Assembly (NCBI GenBank): GCA_031268385.1
Contig: JAIRXH010000044.1
Location: forward strand, 1 to 32,036
Length of the DNA stretch: 32,036 bases
Origin: Treponema sp.
GTDB lineage: Bacteria > Spirochaetota > Spirochaetia > Treponematales > Breznakiellaceae
Direction of reading: 5' to 3'
Part shown: one piece after another, positions 17,514 through 26,505 of the stretch
How the letters are laid out: each line of letters starts with the position of its first letter
Position numbering within the stretch: position 1 is the stretch's first letter
The notes under the pieces: generated by a model
Told to the model about the DNA's origin: nothing
The model's database searches: none
Seen by the model: the letters and a program-made list of their open reading frames with translations, nothing else
Translations under genes and position numbers: made by a program

Positions 17514-19826
17514 ATGATAAAGATTTATCCTGACGGCGCGTGGGTGCTAGAAGGCTCAAGTATTGTACCTGACGGCGAAGGCGCCGGAGCGGAACTGGCA
17601 AAACGGGGACTTTCGCTTTCCCGTGACCAGGGGCGGAGGGGAACCATCGCGCACGGCATCCTTGAGGCCCATAACGGCGGAGACGGCAAAAACCTTGCCC
17701 TTACGTTTGACGCGCTCGCTTCCCACGACATAACCTGCGTAAGCATCATACAGACCGCCCGGGCAAGCGGCATGGATCGTTTTCCCCTTCCCTATGTGCT
17801 TACAAACTGCCACAACAGCCTCTGCGCGGTAGGCGGCACCATCAACGCCGACGATCACGCCTTTGCCCTTTCCGCGGCGAAAAAATACGGGGGAATATAT
17901 GTGCCGCCGTATCTGGCGGTAATCCATTCCTATATGCGGGAAATGATGGCCGGCTGCGGCAAAATGATTCTGGGTTCCGACAGCCACACCCGTTACGGCG
18001 CGCTTGGAACCATGGCGGTGGGCGAAGGCGGCGGAGAGCTTGTCAAACAGCTTCTGGGAAAAACCTACGACTTTCCCTCCCCGCCCGTTGTCGCGGTCTG
18101 TCTTTCCGGCGCGCCCCGCGCGGGCGTAGGTCCCCATGATGTCGCCCTCGCGATCATAGGCGCCGTATTCAAAAACGGCTTCGTCAAAAACAAGGTAATG
18201 GAATTCCTGGGAGACGGCGTCGGGAATCTTTCGGTCGATTACCGCAACGGTATAGACGTAATGACCACGGAAACGGCCTGTTGGAGTTCCATCTGGAAAA
18301 CCGATGAAAAAGTGCGGAAGTACCTTGAAGTGCGGGGACGCGGCGGCGACTACCGCGAGCTTGAGCCGGCGGACGCCGCGTATTACGACGGCCTTATCCG
18401 CGTCGATCTTGACGCCGTCGAACCCTGCATCGCCCTCCCCTTTCATCCCGCCAATGTGCATACCATACGGGAATTCAGGGCGAACGCGAAAGACATACTC
18501 GCCGGGACGGAAAAGGAATGCCTCAAGACAGTGGGCGGAAGCGGCCCCGAAATGAACCTCGTAAAAAAAATACACGGCGGCAGCCTCCACGTCGATCAGG
18601 GGATCATCGCGGGCTGCTCGGGGGGTTCCTTTGAAAACATCACGGCGGCAGCCTCCATCCTTGACGGGAAGTCAACCGGCGCGGACGGCTTTTCGTTAAG
18701 CGTGTACCCCGAAAGCCAGCCCACGCTCCTTGAACTTGCAAGAAACGGCGCGGCGGCGAAACTCATGGAAGCCGGGGTGGTAATGCGGGAAGCCTTCTGC
18801 GGCCCGTGCTTTGGCGCGGGGGACGTTCCGGCAAACGGCGATTTTTCCGTGCGGCACACCACAAGAAATTTCCCGAACCGTGAAGGCTCCAAACCGGACG
18901 AGGGGCAAATCGCCTGGGTGGCCCTCATGGACGCCCGTTCCATAGCCGCCACCGCCGCCAACGGGGGAAGGCTCACCGCGGCGGACGAGATCGGCTTTTC
19001 ACCTGGCGGCGCGAAATTTTTCTTCAACAGGAACGTGTACGAAAAACGGGTCTACGGCGGAAGACCAGGTACGGCGGGCGGCGCGGATAAAGGCGCCTCA
19101 AGGGAAACGGAACTTGTCTTTGGCCCCAACATCAAGGACTGGCCTTCCTTTTCCCCGCTCCTTTCCCACCTCCTTGTCAGGATCGCAAGCTTCATCACCG
19201 ATCCTGTCACCACCACCGACGAACTCATTCCCTCGGGCGAGACATCTTCATACCGTTCCAATCCCCCGCGCCTTGCCGAATTTACCCTGAGCCGGAGGGA
19301 TCCAGGCTATGTGCAAAGGGCGAAAGACATACGCCGGCTTGGGGAGGACCTGCGGGACGGGAAGACAGACGGCGAAACAGAACTAATACTTTCGACAATA
19401 AAGGCCGTACCGGGATACGAAACTATCGAAAAAGACAGGATCACCCTGGGAAGCGCAATCTACGCCCGCAAACCCGGTGACGGTTCCGCGCGGGAACAGG
19501 CGGCGTCATGCCAGCGGGTGCTCGGCGGCAGGGCGAACCTCGCCCTTGAATACGCCACCAAACGCTACCGCTCCAACCTCATCAACTGGGGGATACTTCC
19601 CTTCATCGTGGATGATGAAAACGCCTTTCACCCCGGCGACTATGTTTTTTTCCCCGGCATAAGGGAGTCCCTTCTTGGAGGAGAAAAAACGGTAAAAGGC
19701 TTTGTCCACGGAGAGGGAAAACCCCTGGAGATTGCCGCTCACCTGGGGGAACTTACACCGGACGAACGGAACATACTCGCCGACGGCTGTCTCATAAACT
19801 ACTACGCAAAGGATCGGACAGGCTGA
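17514..19826 (+). CDS. Aconitase-family hydratase
   Basis: [56 protein letters not shown] (Fe-S cysteine motifs). Start reassigned to [10 protein letters not shown]; the upstream part of the ORF lies antisense in lepA. Confidence 0.88.
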   Translation: MIKIYPDGAWVLEGSSIVPDGEGAGAELAKRGLSLSRDQGRRGTIAHGILEAHNGGDGKNLALTFDALASHDITCVSIIQTARASGMDRFPLPYVLTNCHNSLCAVGGTINADDHAFALSAAKKYGGIYVPPYLAVIHSYMREMMAGCGKMILGSDSHTRYGALGTMAVGEGGGELVKQLLGKTYDFPSPPVVAVCLSGAPRAGVGPHDVALAIIGAVFKNGFVKNKVMEFLGDGVGNLSVDYRNGIDVMTTETACWSSIWKTDEKVRKYLEVRGRGGDYRELEPADAAYYDGLIRVDLDAVEPCIALPFHPANVHTIREFRANAKDILAGTEKECLKTVGGSGPEMNLVKKIHGGSLHVDQGIIAGCSGGSFENITAAASILDGKSTGADGFSLSVYPESQPTLLELARNGAAAKLMEAGVVMREAFCGPCFGAGDVPANGDFSVRHTTRNFPNREGSKPDEGQIAWVALMDARSIAATAANGGRLTAADEIGFSPGGAKFFFNRNVYEKRVYGGRPGTAGGADKGASRETELVFGPNIKDWPSFSPLLSHLLVRIASFITDPVTTTDELIPSGETSSYRSNPPRLAEFTLSRRDPGYVQRAKDIRRLGEDLRDGKTDGETELILSTIKAVPGYETIEKDRITLGSAIYARKPGDGSAREQAASCQRVLGGRANLALEYATKRYRSNLINWGILPFIVDDENAFHPGDYVFFPGIRESLLGGEKTVKGFVHGEGKPLEIAAHLGELTPDERNILADGCLINYYAKDRTG

Positions 19827-19876
19827 AAGACGGCCGGCGGCATTTCTTCACTGCCCGTCGCTTGGCCGTTTCCGCA

Positions 19877-20875
19877 TTAATAACGCACTTCAACGGTTTC
19901 GGGAAAAATTCCAGCGAGAACCGCCATTTTTTCCTTTGACGGGGGCTGCAGGTCTTTTCTGAACTCAAGCCCGAGACTTTTAAATTTCCCCTCGCCCAAG
20001 CTGTGGTACGGAAGAAATTCGGCATACGAAAGACGGGAAAGTTCCGAGGCAAATTCCGCTATTTGGGATATGGCTTCTTCATTATCATTAACACCCGGAA
20101 CCAGCGGAATGCGCATACAGTAGTCACACCGTAAATCGTCAAGATGATGAAAATTCTTTTTTATCAGAAGATTCGAAGCCCCCGTGAATTTTTTATGCTG
20201 CTCCGCATCCGCGACTTTCATGTCAACAAGAAAAAGATCGGTATAGGGAATAACGGCGTCCAGATGATCCTCCGGTACGCACAACGCGCTTTCCAGGGCG
20301 GTATGCACACCGTTATCTTTGAGACGCTCCAGCAGTTTTGCCGCCGCGGCATACTGAAGCAGCGGCTCCCCGCCGGAAACGGTGACTCCGCCGTTCGATT
20401 TTTCATAAAAAGGCATGTCCCTTTTGGCGGCTTTCACAATTTCATCGAGCGTCATCATACGCCCGGTCAGAACAAGGCTTTCGGAGGGACACACCTCCGC
20501 GCACTTTCCGCAGACCGTACAACCGTCCCTTTTATACACATGAACGCCGTTTTCACCAATACCGTGCAGAGAGAGCGGACATACGGAGACACAGCCCCCA
20601 CAGCCTATACATTTGGCCTCAAAATACTGGATGTCAGGATGTACATTCCACGACTCGGGATTATGACACCAGAAACAGCGAAGATTGCAGCCTTTAAGAA
20701 ATATGTTTGTCCGTATGCCGGGGCCGTCATGCAGCGACATCCGCTGAATGTCAAAGACACACAGGCGATCCGGTTCTCTACTTTCCATGGAGGGCGTTTC
20801 CGGGGCACGGCAGCCGCATATATGCGGCCCCGGGCCGCCCGGAAACCCGGCCGGGGTTTCCGAATCCGTACTCAT
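19877..20875 (-). CDS. Glycyl radical enzyme-activating protein (radical SAM with two 4Fe-4S ferredoxin-type clusters)
   Basis: GPGIRTNIFLKGCNLRCFWCHNPES (CxxxCxxC), CIGCGGCVSVCP...CTVCGKCAEVCP, GGVTVSGGEPLLQ. Confidence 0.95.
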   Translation of the reverse strand: MSTDSETPAGFPGGPGPHICGCRAPETPSMESREPDRLCVFDIQRMSLHDGPGIRTNIFLKGCNLRCFWCHNPESWNVHPDIQYFEAKCIGCGGCVSVCPLSLHGIGENGVHVYKRDGCTVCGKCAEVCPSESLVLTGRMMTLDEIVKAAKRDMPFYEKSNGGVTVSGGEPLLQYAAAAKLLERLKDNGVHTALESALCVPEDHLDAVIPYTDLFLVDMKVADAEQHKKFTGASNLLIKKNFHHLDDLRCDYCMRIPLVPGVNDNEEAISQIAEFASELSRLSYAEFLPYHSLGEGKFKSLGLEFRKDLQPPSKEKMAVLAGIFPETVEVRY

Positions 20876-22176
20876 TTCAAATAAGTCTGCGCCGCTTTTT
20901 CCATCGTGTCGTTGTAGGCTTCGGGCGTAATGCTCAAGCCGATAAGCGCCTGCAGCTGATCTTTGTGAATCTCCGCCATCGCGCTGGGCAGATACTGATC
21001 ATACCAAAGCTGAATATTGGGCGCCTTTTGAAGCATATCCAGCACCGTTACATTGAGTGGATTACCCGCCGTCGCGTTTTTTGTAGGTGGAACGCGGCCG
21101 GTTTCGATTCTGGCTTTCACGGCGGGCTCATCTATCAGAAAACGGATCACCTCAAATGCCTGGTCGGCATAAGGCGTCATGGAACTGATGCAATAGAAAG
21201 TATCGCCGACGGTTCCGACCATGTTGTTTATATCACCCTTGCCGCCTTCGAGCGCGGGAAAGGGAAACAGTGAAATATCCTCAACCGGAGCCTGGTCATC
21301 ATAAAAACCCGACACCGTCCAGGCGCCGTCGAGCACCATGCCGCATTCACGGTTGTAGAACATCTGCCGGTGAACGCCCGTCTCTCCGTCAAGACTGTTG
21401 TACCCTTCGCCAAAATAGCCTTTTTCAGCCCATTCCTGAATTTTCCGGCCGGCCCAGAGGAAGGCTTCATCGTTAAAGGTAACGCCGTTTGCCCGATTCG
21501 CGGCGTCCGCGAATGTCTGGGGACCGGCATACCTGTCCACAAGGTACATGTAATAAAACGAAGCGACATATTTTGCCTTGTTCGCAAGCCCGAAGGGAAT
21601 AACGTTGTTTGCGATCATTTTATCGCAGACCGCTTCCAGTTCCCCTATTGTTCCGGGAACCCTTATCCCCAATTTGTCAAATACCGCCGTGTTGTAAAAA
21701 ATACCGGCCACCGAACAATTTTCTACCGGTACGGCCCAGACATCCCCGTTATACGTGGCCTGCGCGATACCGGCATCCATGAAATAATCCTTGTAATTAT
21801 TCTGGTTCAAATAACGGGTAAGGGGAATAATTTTATCGGCATTGATATATTCAATCATACCCCCTCCCGTCCAGGTAACAAATATATCGGGCGCGGTATT
21901 TGATCCAAGCGCCACAACAATCTTGGATTTATAATCCTCATTCTGAAGCACGTTTTTGTCTACCCTGTATCCGGGATTTGCGGTCTCGAAACGCGCCAGA
22001 CTGTCGGTGATAATACTGTCCACTCCGCTTTCGGTCTGAATCTCCCAGAGAGCGATTGTCTTTGTATCCTGTGCGGAAGAAGCGCCGCCACCCGTCTTTG
22101 AACATCCCGCAAAAGAAAAAACAACGACCAATGCCAACGGTAAAACAACCGGCCGGCAAAACCATGACCTTTTCAT
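20872..22176 (-). CDS. Sugar ABC transporter substrate-binding lipoprotein
   Basis: MKRSWFCRPVVLPLALVVVFSFAGCSK lipobox; SBP family 1; clear paralogue of 28957-30267. Confidence 0.92.
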   Translation of the reverse strand: MKRSWFCRPVVLPLALVVVFSFAGCSKTGGGASSAQDTKTIALWEIQTESGVDSIITDSLARFETANPGYRVDKNVLQNEDYKSKIVVALGSNTAPDIFVTWTGGGMIEYINADKIIPLTRYLNQNNYKDYFMDAGIAQATYNGDVWAVPVENCSVAGIFYNTAVFDKLGIRVPGTIGELEAVCDKMIANNVIPFGLANKAKYVASFYYMYLVDRYAGPQTFADAANRANGVTFNDEAFLWAGRKIQEWAEKGYFGEGYNSLDGETGVHRQMFYNRECGMVLDGAWTVSGFYDDQAPVEDISLFPFPALEGGKGDINNMVGTVGDTFYCISSMTPYADQAFEVIRFLIDEPAVKARIETGRVPPTKNATAGNPLNVTVLDMLQKAPNIQLWYDQYLPSAMAEIHKDQLQALIGLSITPEAYNDTMEKAAQTYLK

Positions 22177-22202
22177 ATCCTTCTCCTCTTGTCTCGTATT
22201 AT

Positions 22203-22222
22203 TATTATACATACGTATAATA
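22203..22222. promoter_or_regulatory. Inverted repeat tattatac-atac-gtataata upstream of the second SBP gene (possible operator/promoter)
   Basis: 8-bp perfect arms, 4-bp spacer, in an AT-rich 82-bp intergenic gap 26 bp upstream of the SBP start. Confidence 0.5.
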
Positions 22223-22258
22223 CCATTCATAATACATATCCGGGGGTCTTTAACACGG

Positions 22259-23044
22259 TTATGACGCCGTTTCAAAATGACTCCACGCATCGGCGGGATT
22301 TTGAACGCAGAATTTACCCCCGCTTATTTCCAGGGTAACTCCGGAAACATAAGACGCATAATCCGAGGCGAGAAAAGCTATGCAGTTCCCGACTTCCTCA
22401 GAACGGCCAAAACGCCGCATGGCGATGCTGTTTTTCATGGCCTCGCCGTTTGCTTCAATCAGCGGACGGGTAATGCCGGTATCAATGACTCCGGGAGTGT
22501 AGGCGCACACACGTATGCATAAAGGCGCAAGTTCGGCGGCAAGGACTTTTGTCATACTGGACACGGCGGCCTTGCTTGCCGCATAAAGCCCGCTTCCCAC
22601 CGAAGGCATTATGCCCGCAAAAGAAGCCGCGTTTATCAATACGCCGCCGTTTCGCATTTTTTGCCGCGCTATCCTGCCGCCCAGGTATACCGATTTCATA
22701 TTCACATCCAGCGTCCGGTACCACACATCCTCGGGAGTTTCCACAAGCAGGCACTGCGGATAAACGGCGGCGTTGCTCACCCAGACGCCTATTTCCCCAA
22801 GATTTTTCTCCGCATTATCCGCAAAATTAAAAAGAGCCGCCGAATCGGCTACATCACAGATTGCTCCGTACGCGGAGATATTTTCTTTTCTGAGTGCATC
22901 ACGCGCATCCGCGAGATGTTTTTCGTTTGTCCCGCAAAAAGCCACTTTGGCGCCGCACAGACCCAACGCCCTGACCGCCGCGAAGCCTATACCCGAACTT
23001 CCGCCGGTAACAACGGCCGTTCTGCCGGTCAAATCTATTTTCAT
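22259..23044 (-). CDS. Short-chain dehydrogenase/reductase (SDR)
   Basis: TAVVTGGSSGIGFAAVRAL, VSNAAVY, GLYAASKAAVSSM (YxxxK). Confidence 0.95.
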   Translation of the reverse strand: MKIDLTGRTAVVTGGSSGIGFAAVRALGLCGAKVAFCGTNEKHLADARDALRKENISAYGAICDVADSAALFNFADNAEKNLGEIGVWVSNAAVYPQCLLVETPEDVWYRTLDVNMKSVYLGGRIARQKMRNGGVLINAASFAGIMPSVGSGLYAASKAAVSSMTKVLAAELAPLCIRVCAYTPGVIDTGITRPLIEANGEAMKNSIAMRRFGRSEEVGNCIAFLASDYASYVSGVTLEISGGKFCVQNPADAWSHFETAS

Positions 23045-23046
23045 TT

Positions 23047-24756
23047 TCAGGCGTTCCCTTTCCGGTCCAAAAAAAACCGGCGATCAATAACGGCCCCCTT
23101 GTCGGCCGAGGAAGCCACGACCGAATAGAGTTCCAGACAGCCCCGTGGAATTGTTTTTGTTATCTTTACCCAGCCTGAAAAACGGCGTTTTATTTCCTCG
23201 TCGGACACGTTCAGATTGAGCGTCCCCTCAATGACGTCAATGTCTATTCCATCTCCGTCTTCAACAATGGCCAAGGGCCCCCCTTCGGCGGCCTCGGGCG
23301 ATATATGGCCGACGAAACAGCCGTTATTGGTGCCTGAAAAACGGCCGTCCGTAATAAGCGCGACCGACTTGTGCAGCCCCATGCCGTAGATATACTTCAT
23401 GGCCTTGAACATCTCCCTCATACCAGGTCCGCCCTTGGGGCCCTCATACCGTATGACAACTACATCGCCCCCCCTGATGTTCCCGCCAAGAATCGCCTGT
23501 TCCGCTTCCTCTTCGCTGTTAAACACCCGCGCCTTCCCGCTGAAACGGCGCAGGGCGGGATCAATGGCCCCAGGTTTGCTAATCGCGGTATTCGGAGCAA
23601 GGTTCCCGTGAAGTACAGCTATTCCCCCCGTAGCACTGAAAGGATCTTCCCTGGTTTTTATTATTTCGGGATTTTCAGGATAGCTGAATGTATAAGACGC
23701 AATATTCTCCCCAAGCGTCCGTCCGGTACAGGTCAACGCGCCGAGATCAAGGAGATCCCCAAGCATGCCCATTACGCGGGGAATTCCCCCGGCCCGGTGG
23801 AAGGCTTCCATATCCCAGGACGCCGCGGGATTTACCCTGGCAATCTGCGGCGTTATTTTATTCAGGGACTCAAATTCCTCAATCACGTTCATGTCAAGAC
23901 CGGCTTCATTGGCGACAGCGCATAAATGCAGGACAGCGTTTGTCGAACCGCTTATCGCCATGACAACTTTTATGGCGTTTTTTACCGCCTCTTTGACAAG
24001 AATTTTGCGCGCGCCGACATCCCCTTTCACAAGCGTACAGACAGCCATGCCTGACAAAAAAGCATACCGGAGCCGTTCGGCGTACACCGCCGGGACAAGG
24101 GCTTCTCCCGGAAGGGAAAGTCCCAGCGCTTCCGAGACACAGCTCATGGTGTTTGCCGTTCCCAGAAACGAACAGGACCCGCAGCCGGGGCAGGCGGTAT
24201 TTTCAAGTGAAACAAATTCATCCTTTGAAATTTTTCCCTGAACATACATGCCCCGGGCTTCTTCTATCGAGGTCAAATCGGATTTTCTGCCGTCAAATTC
24301 CGTTCCGCCAAGCATGGGGCCGCCGTGTACCATGACGGCCGGAATATCAAGCCTGGCCGCCGCCATCAGCATCGCGGGGACGATTTTGTCGCAGGAGGCA
24401 AGCAGCACAAGTCCATCAAGTTTGTGCGCGCGCGCCATGCATTCAACGGAGTCGCAGATTATTTCGCGGGAAGGAAGTATGTAATTCATTCCTTCGTGCC
24501 CCTGGGCAATGCCGTCGCAGGCGGCGGGAACCCCGAATTCAACGGCAGTGCCTCCTGCGCTGTATATGCCTTTCTTTACAAATTCGGCCACATTGTTCAG
24601 GTTAACATGACCGGGAATAAGGGTATTCCATGAATTGGCAATGCCTATGAGGGGTCTTCCGTTCAGTTCATAATCGGTGTATCCCATGGATTTGAAAAGC
24701 GAACGGTAAAACACGCTGTTTTCGCCTTTCAGGATGTCTTCACTCCTGTATTTCAT
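23047..24756 (-). CDS. IlvD/EDD-family dehydratase (dihydroxy-acid or sugar-acid dehydratase)
   Basis: ASCDKIVPAMLMAAARLDIPAVMVHGGPM, CPGCGSCSFLGTANTMSCVSEALGLSLPG, ITDGRFSGTNNGCFVGHISPEAAEGGPLA. Confidence 0.93.
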   Translation of the reverse strand: MKYRSEDILKGENSVFYRSLFKSMGYTDYELNGRPLIGIANSWNTLIPGHVNLNNVAEFVKKGIYSAGGTAVEFGVPAACDGIAQGHEGMNYILPSREIICDSVECMARAHKLDGLVLLASCDKIVPAMLMAAARLDIPAVMVHGGPMLGGTEFDGRKSDLTSIEEARGMYVQGKISKDEFVSLENTACPGCGSCSFLGTANTMSCVSEALGLSLPGEALVPAVYAERLRYAFLSGMAVCTLVKGDVGARKILVKEAVKNAIKVVMAISGSTNAVLHLCAVANEAGLDMNVIEEFESLNKITPQIARVNPAASWDMEAFHRAGGIPRVMGMLGDLLDLGALTCTGRTLGENIASYTFSYPENPEIIKTREDPFSATGGIAVLHGNLAPNTAISKPGAIDPALRRFSGKARVFNSEEEAEQAILGGNIRGGDVVVIRYEGPKGGPGMREMFKAMKYIYGMGLHKSVALITDGRFSGTNNGCFVGHISPEAAEGGPLAIVEDGDGIDIDVIEGTLNLNVSDEEIKRRFSGWVKITKTIPRGCLELYSVVASSADKGAVIDRRFFLDRKGNA

Positions 24757-24758
24757 GT

Positions 24759-25598
24759 TTAACCCTTTATGGCCCCCGCTATCATCCCCCTGACAAGTTT
24801 GTCCTGCCCTATGGCATAGGCGATAATCATCGGAAGTACGGACATAAACAGCACGCAAAGAACCAGAGGGACGGAAGACGAATATTGGCCCTTGTAATTC
24901 CAGACTGCCAGCGGCAGCGTACGCATTGTCCTTGACTGCATCAAGACAAGGGCAAAACTGAATTCGTTCCACATTGCAATCGCATCGTAAATCGCCACCG
25001 TTACAAGACCCGAACCGGTCAGCGGAACGATAACATTCGCGAAGACGCCGATTTTACCGCAGCCGTCAATTTCCGCGGCGTCTTCCAGTTCAAGGGGAAT
25101 TGTCTTCATGAAATTCACGAGAATGTAAACGGTAATGGGTATATTAAAGGCAACATAGGGAACAACCAGCCCCTGCAGCTTGTCGTACATTCCCAGAGCC
25201 CTCGTTAAAAGATAGATGGGAATAAGGGTTACATGCATGGGAATCGCCATACTGGCGACAAAAAATGAATTGAGAGGCCGGTTAAAGCGGAAACGGAAGC
25301 GTGAAAGCGGATAGGCCGCGCACAGACTCAGAAAAAGCAGCACCACAAGCGCGACTACCGTCACGACAAGACTGTTTCTGAAATAGGTAAATATGCCGTC
25401 TTTAACCACACGGACATAATTTGAAAACATGAATTCCCGGGGAAAGGAAAAAAAACCGTTTCTTCCATAATCGGGCTGCGACTTGAATGACGACATAATC
25501 ATAAGATAAAAAGGCAGGAGGCTGATCAGCGTCCATACAAAGGCAAAAAGACCCGTGAGTATATATACGGGCAGACGCCGGGCGTTAAATTTTTTCAT
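24759..25598 (-). CDS. Sugar ABC transporter permease (MalG-like)
   Basis: Multiple TM; LELEDAAEIDGCGKIGVFANVIVPLTGSG EAA loop. Confidence 0.93.
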   Translation of the reverse strand: MKKFNARRLPVYILTGLFAFVWTLISLLPFYLMIMSSFKSQPDYGRNGFFSFPREFMFSNYVRVVKDGIFTYFRNSLVVTVVALVVLLFLSLCAAYPLSRFRFRFNRPLNSFFVASMAIPMHVTLIPIYLLTRALGMYDKLQGLVVPYVAFNIPITVYILVNFMKTIPLELEDAAEIDGCGKIGVFANVIVPLTGSGLVTVAIYDAIAMWNEFSFALVLMQSRTMRTLPLAVWNYKGQYSSSVPLVLCVLFMSVLPMIIAYAIGQDKLVRGMIAGAIKG

Positions 25599-26497
25599 GC
25601 TCTTTTACCGTTCTCCTTCATGATTATATTGGAAATAAAAAGAAAGAACAGTGAAAACAGGACGACAATGATAAACATGCCGGAAGCGATTGAGGACCCG
25701 TATCCCATACGCCTGAAACGGAAGGTCATGCGGTACATATAGGTCGCCATCAGCTCCGAAGACGAATTCGGGCCCCCTTCGGTCATGATGTACACAAGGT
25801 CAAAATATTTCAATGAACCTATCATGGAAAGGGTACAGGCCGTCTGGATAGACACCTTTATCATGGGTAGTACAATGCGAAAAAAATACTGTGAAAGCGT
25901 GGCGCCGTCTATAAGCGACGCTTCGTAAATTTCGGTATCCATGGCGGACAAAACGGCGCGGTAAAAAAGCATATAAAAAGGTATCGCCGTCCAGCAGATA
26001 ACGGTAAACACGCCAATAAGCGACATTGACGGATTGCCAAGAATATCCACAATGCCGCCGCCGAACATCCGTGAAACGGTTGTAAAAATGCCGTTACGGG
26101 GCGAATAAATAAACGTAAAAAGCATTCCGACGGCGGCTGTGGAAAACAGCGAAGGAAAATAATACACGACCCTGAGGGGACCTGAACGCGGCCCCATTCT
26201 GTCCAGCATAAACGCCAAGGCTATCGCTATTGGCTGCTGGACAACAAGAGACATGACAATAATCAGCAGGTTGTGCCTGATGGCCCCCGTAAATGACGGG
26301 TCCCTCAACAGCTCCCTCCAATTCATTACCTCGACGAACCGCTTTACCGGATCTATTCCGTTCCAGTCCCGAAAACTCAGAAAAAACGCGTATCCGACAG
26401 AATAATAAATATACACCAGAAGCAGAAATATCGCCGGCACCAAAAACAGCGTGGAGACAAAAAATATTTCCCGCCGCCGTGCGTTATACAGGTTCAC
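25595..26497 (-). CDS. Sugar ABC transporter permease (MalF-like)
   Basis: Multiple TM; YEASLIDGATLSQYFFRIVLPMI EAA loop. Confidence 0.93.
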   Translation of the reverse strand: MNLYNARRREIFFVSTLFLVPAIFLLLVYIYYSVGYAFFLSFRDWNGIDPVKRFVEVMNWRELLRDPSFTGAIRHNLLIIVMSLVVQQPIAIALAFMLDRMGPRSGPLRVVYYFPSLFSTAAVGMLFTFIYSPRNGIFTTVSRMFGGGIVDILGNPSMSLIGVFTVICWTAIPFYMLFYRAVLSAMDTEIYEASLIDGATLSQYFFRIVLPMIKVSIQTACTLSMIGSLKYFDLVYIMTEGGPNSSSELMATYMYRMTFRFRRMGYGSSIASGMFIIVVLFSLFFLFISNIIMKENGKRA

Positions 26498-26505
26498 GGT
26501 TCCTC

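Noticed and set aside
17556-18590. 344-aa - strand ORF opposite the aconitase-family gene
   Set aside because: Antisense shadow of a gene with clear Fe-S motifs; no domain of its own.
20144-20884. 246-aa + strand ORF opposite the activase
   Set aside because: Antisense to a radical SAM protein with intact cysteine motifs.
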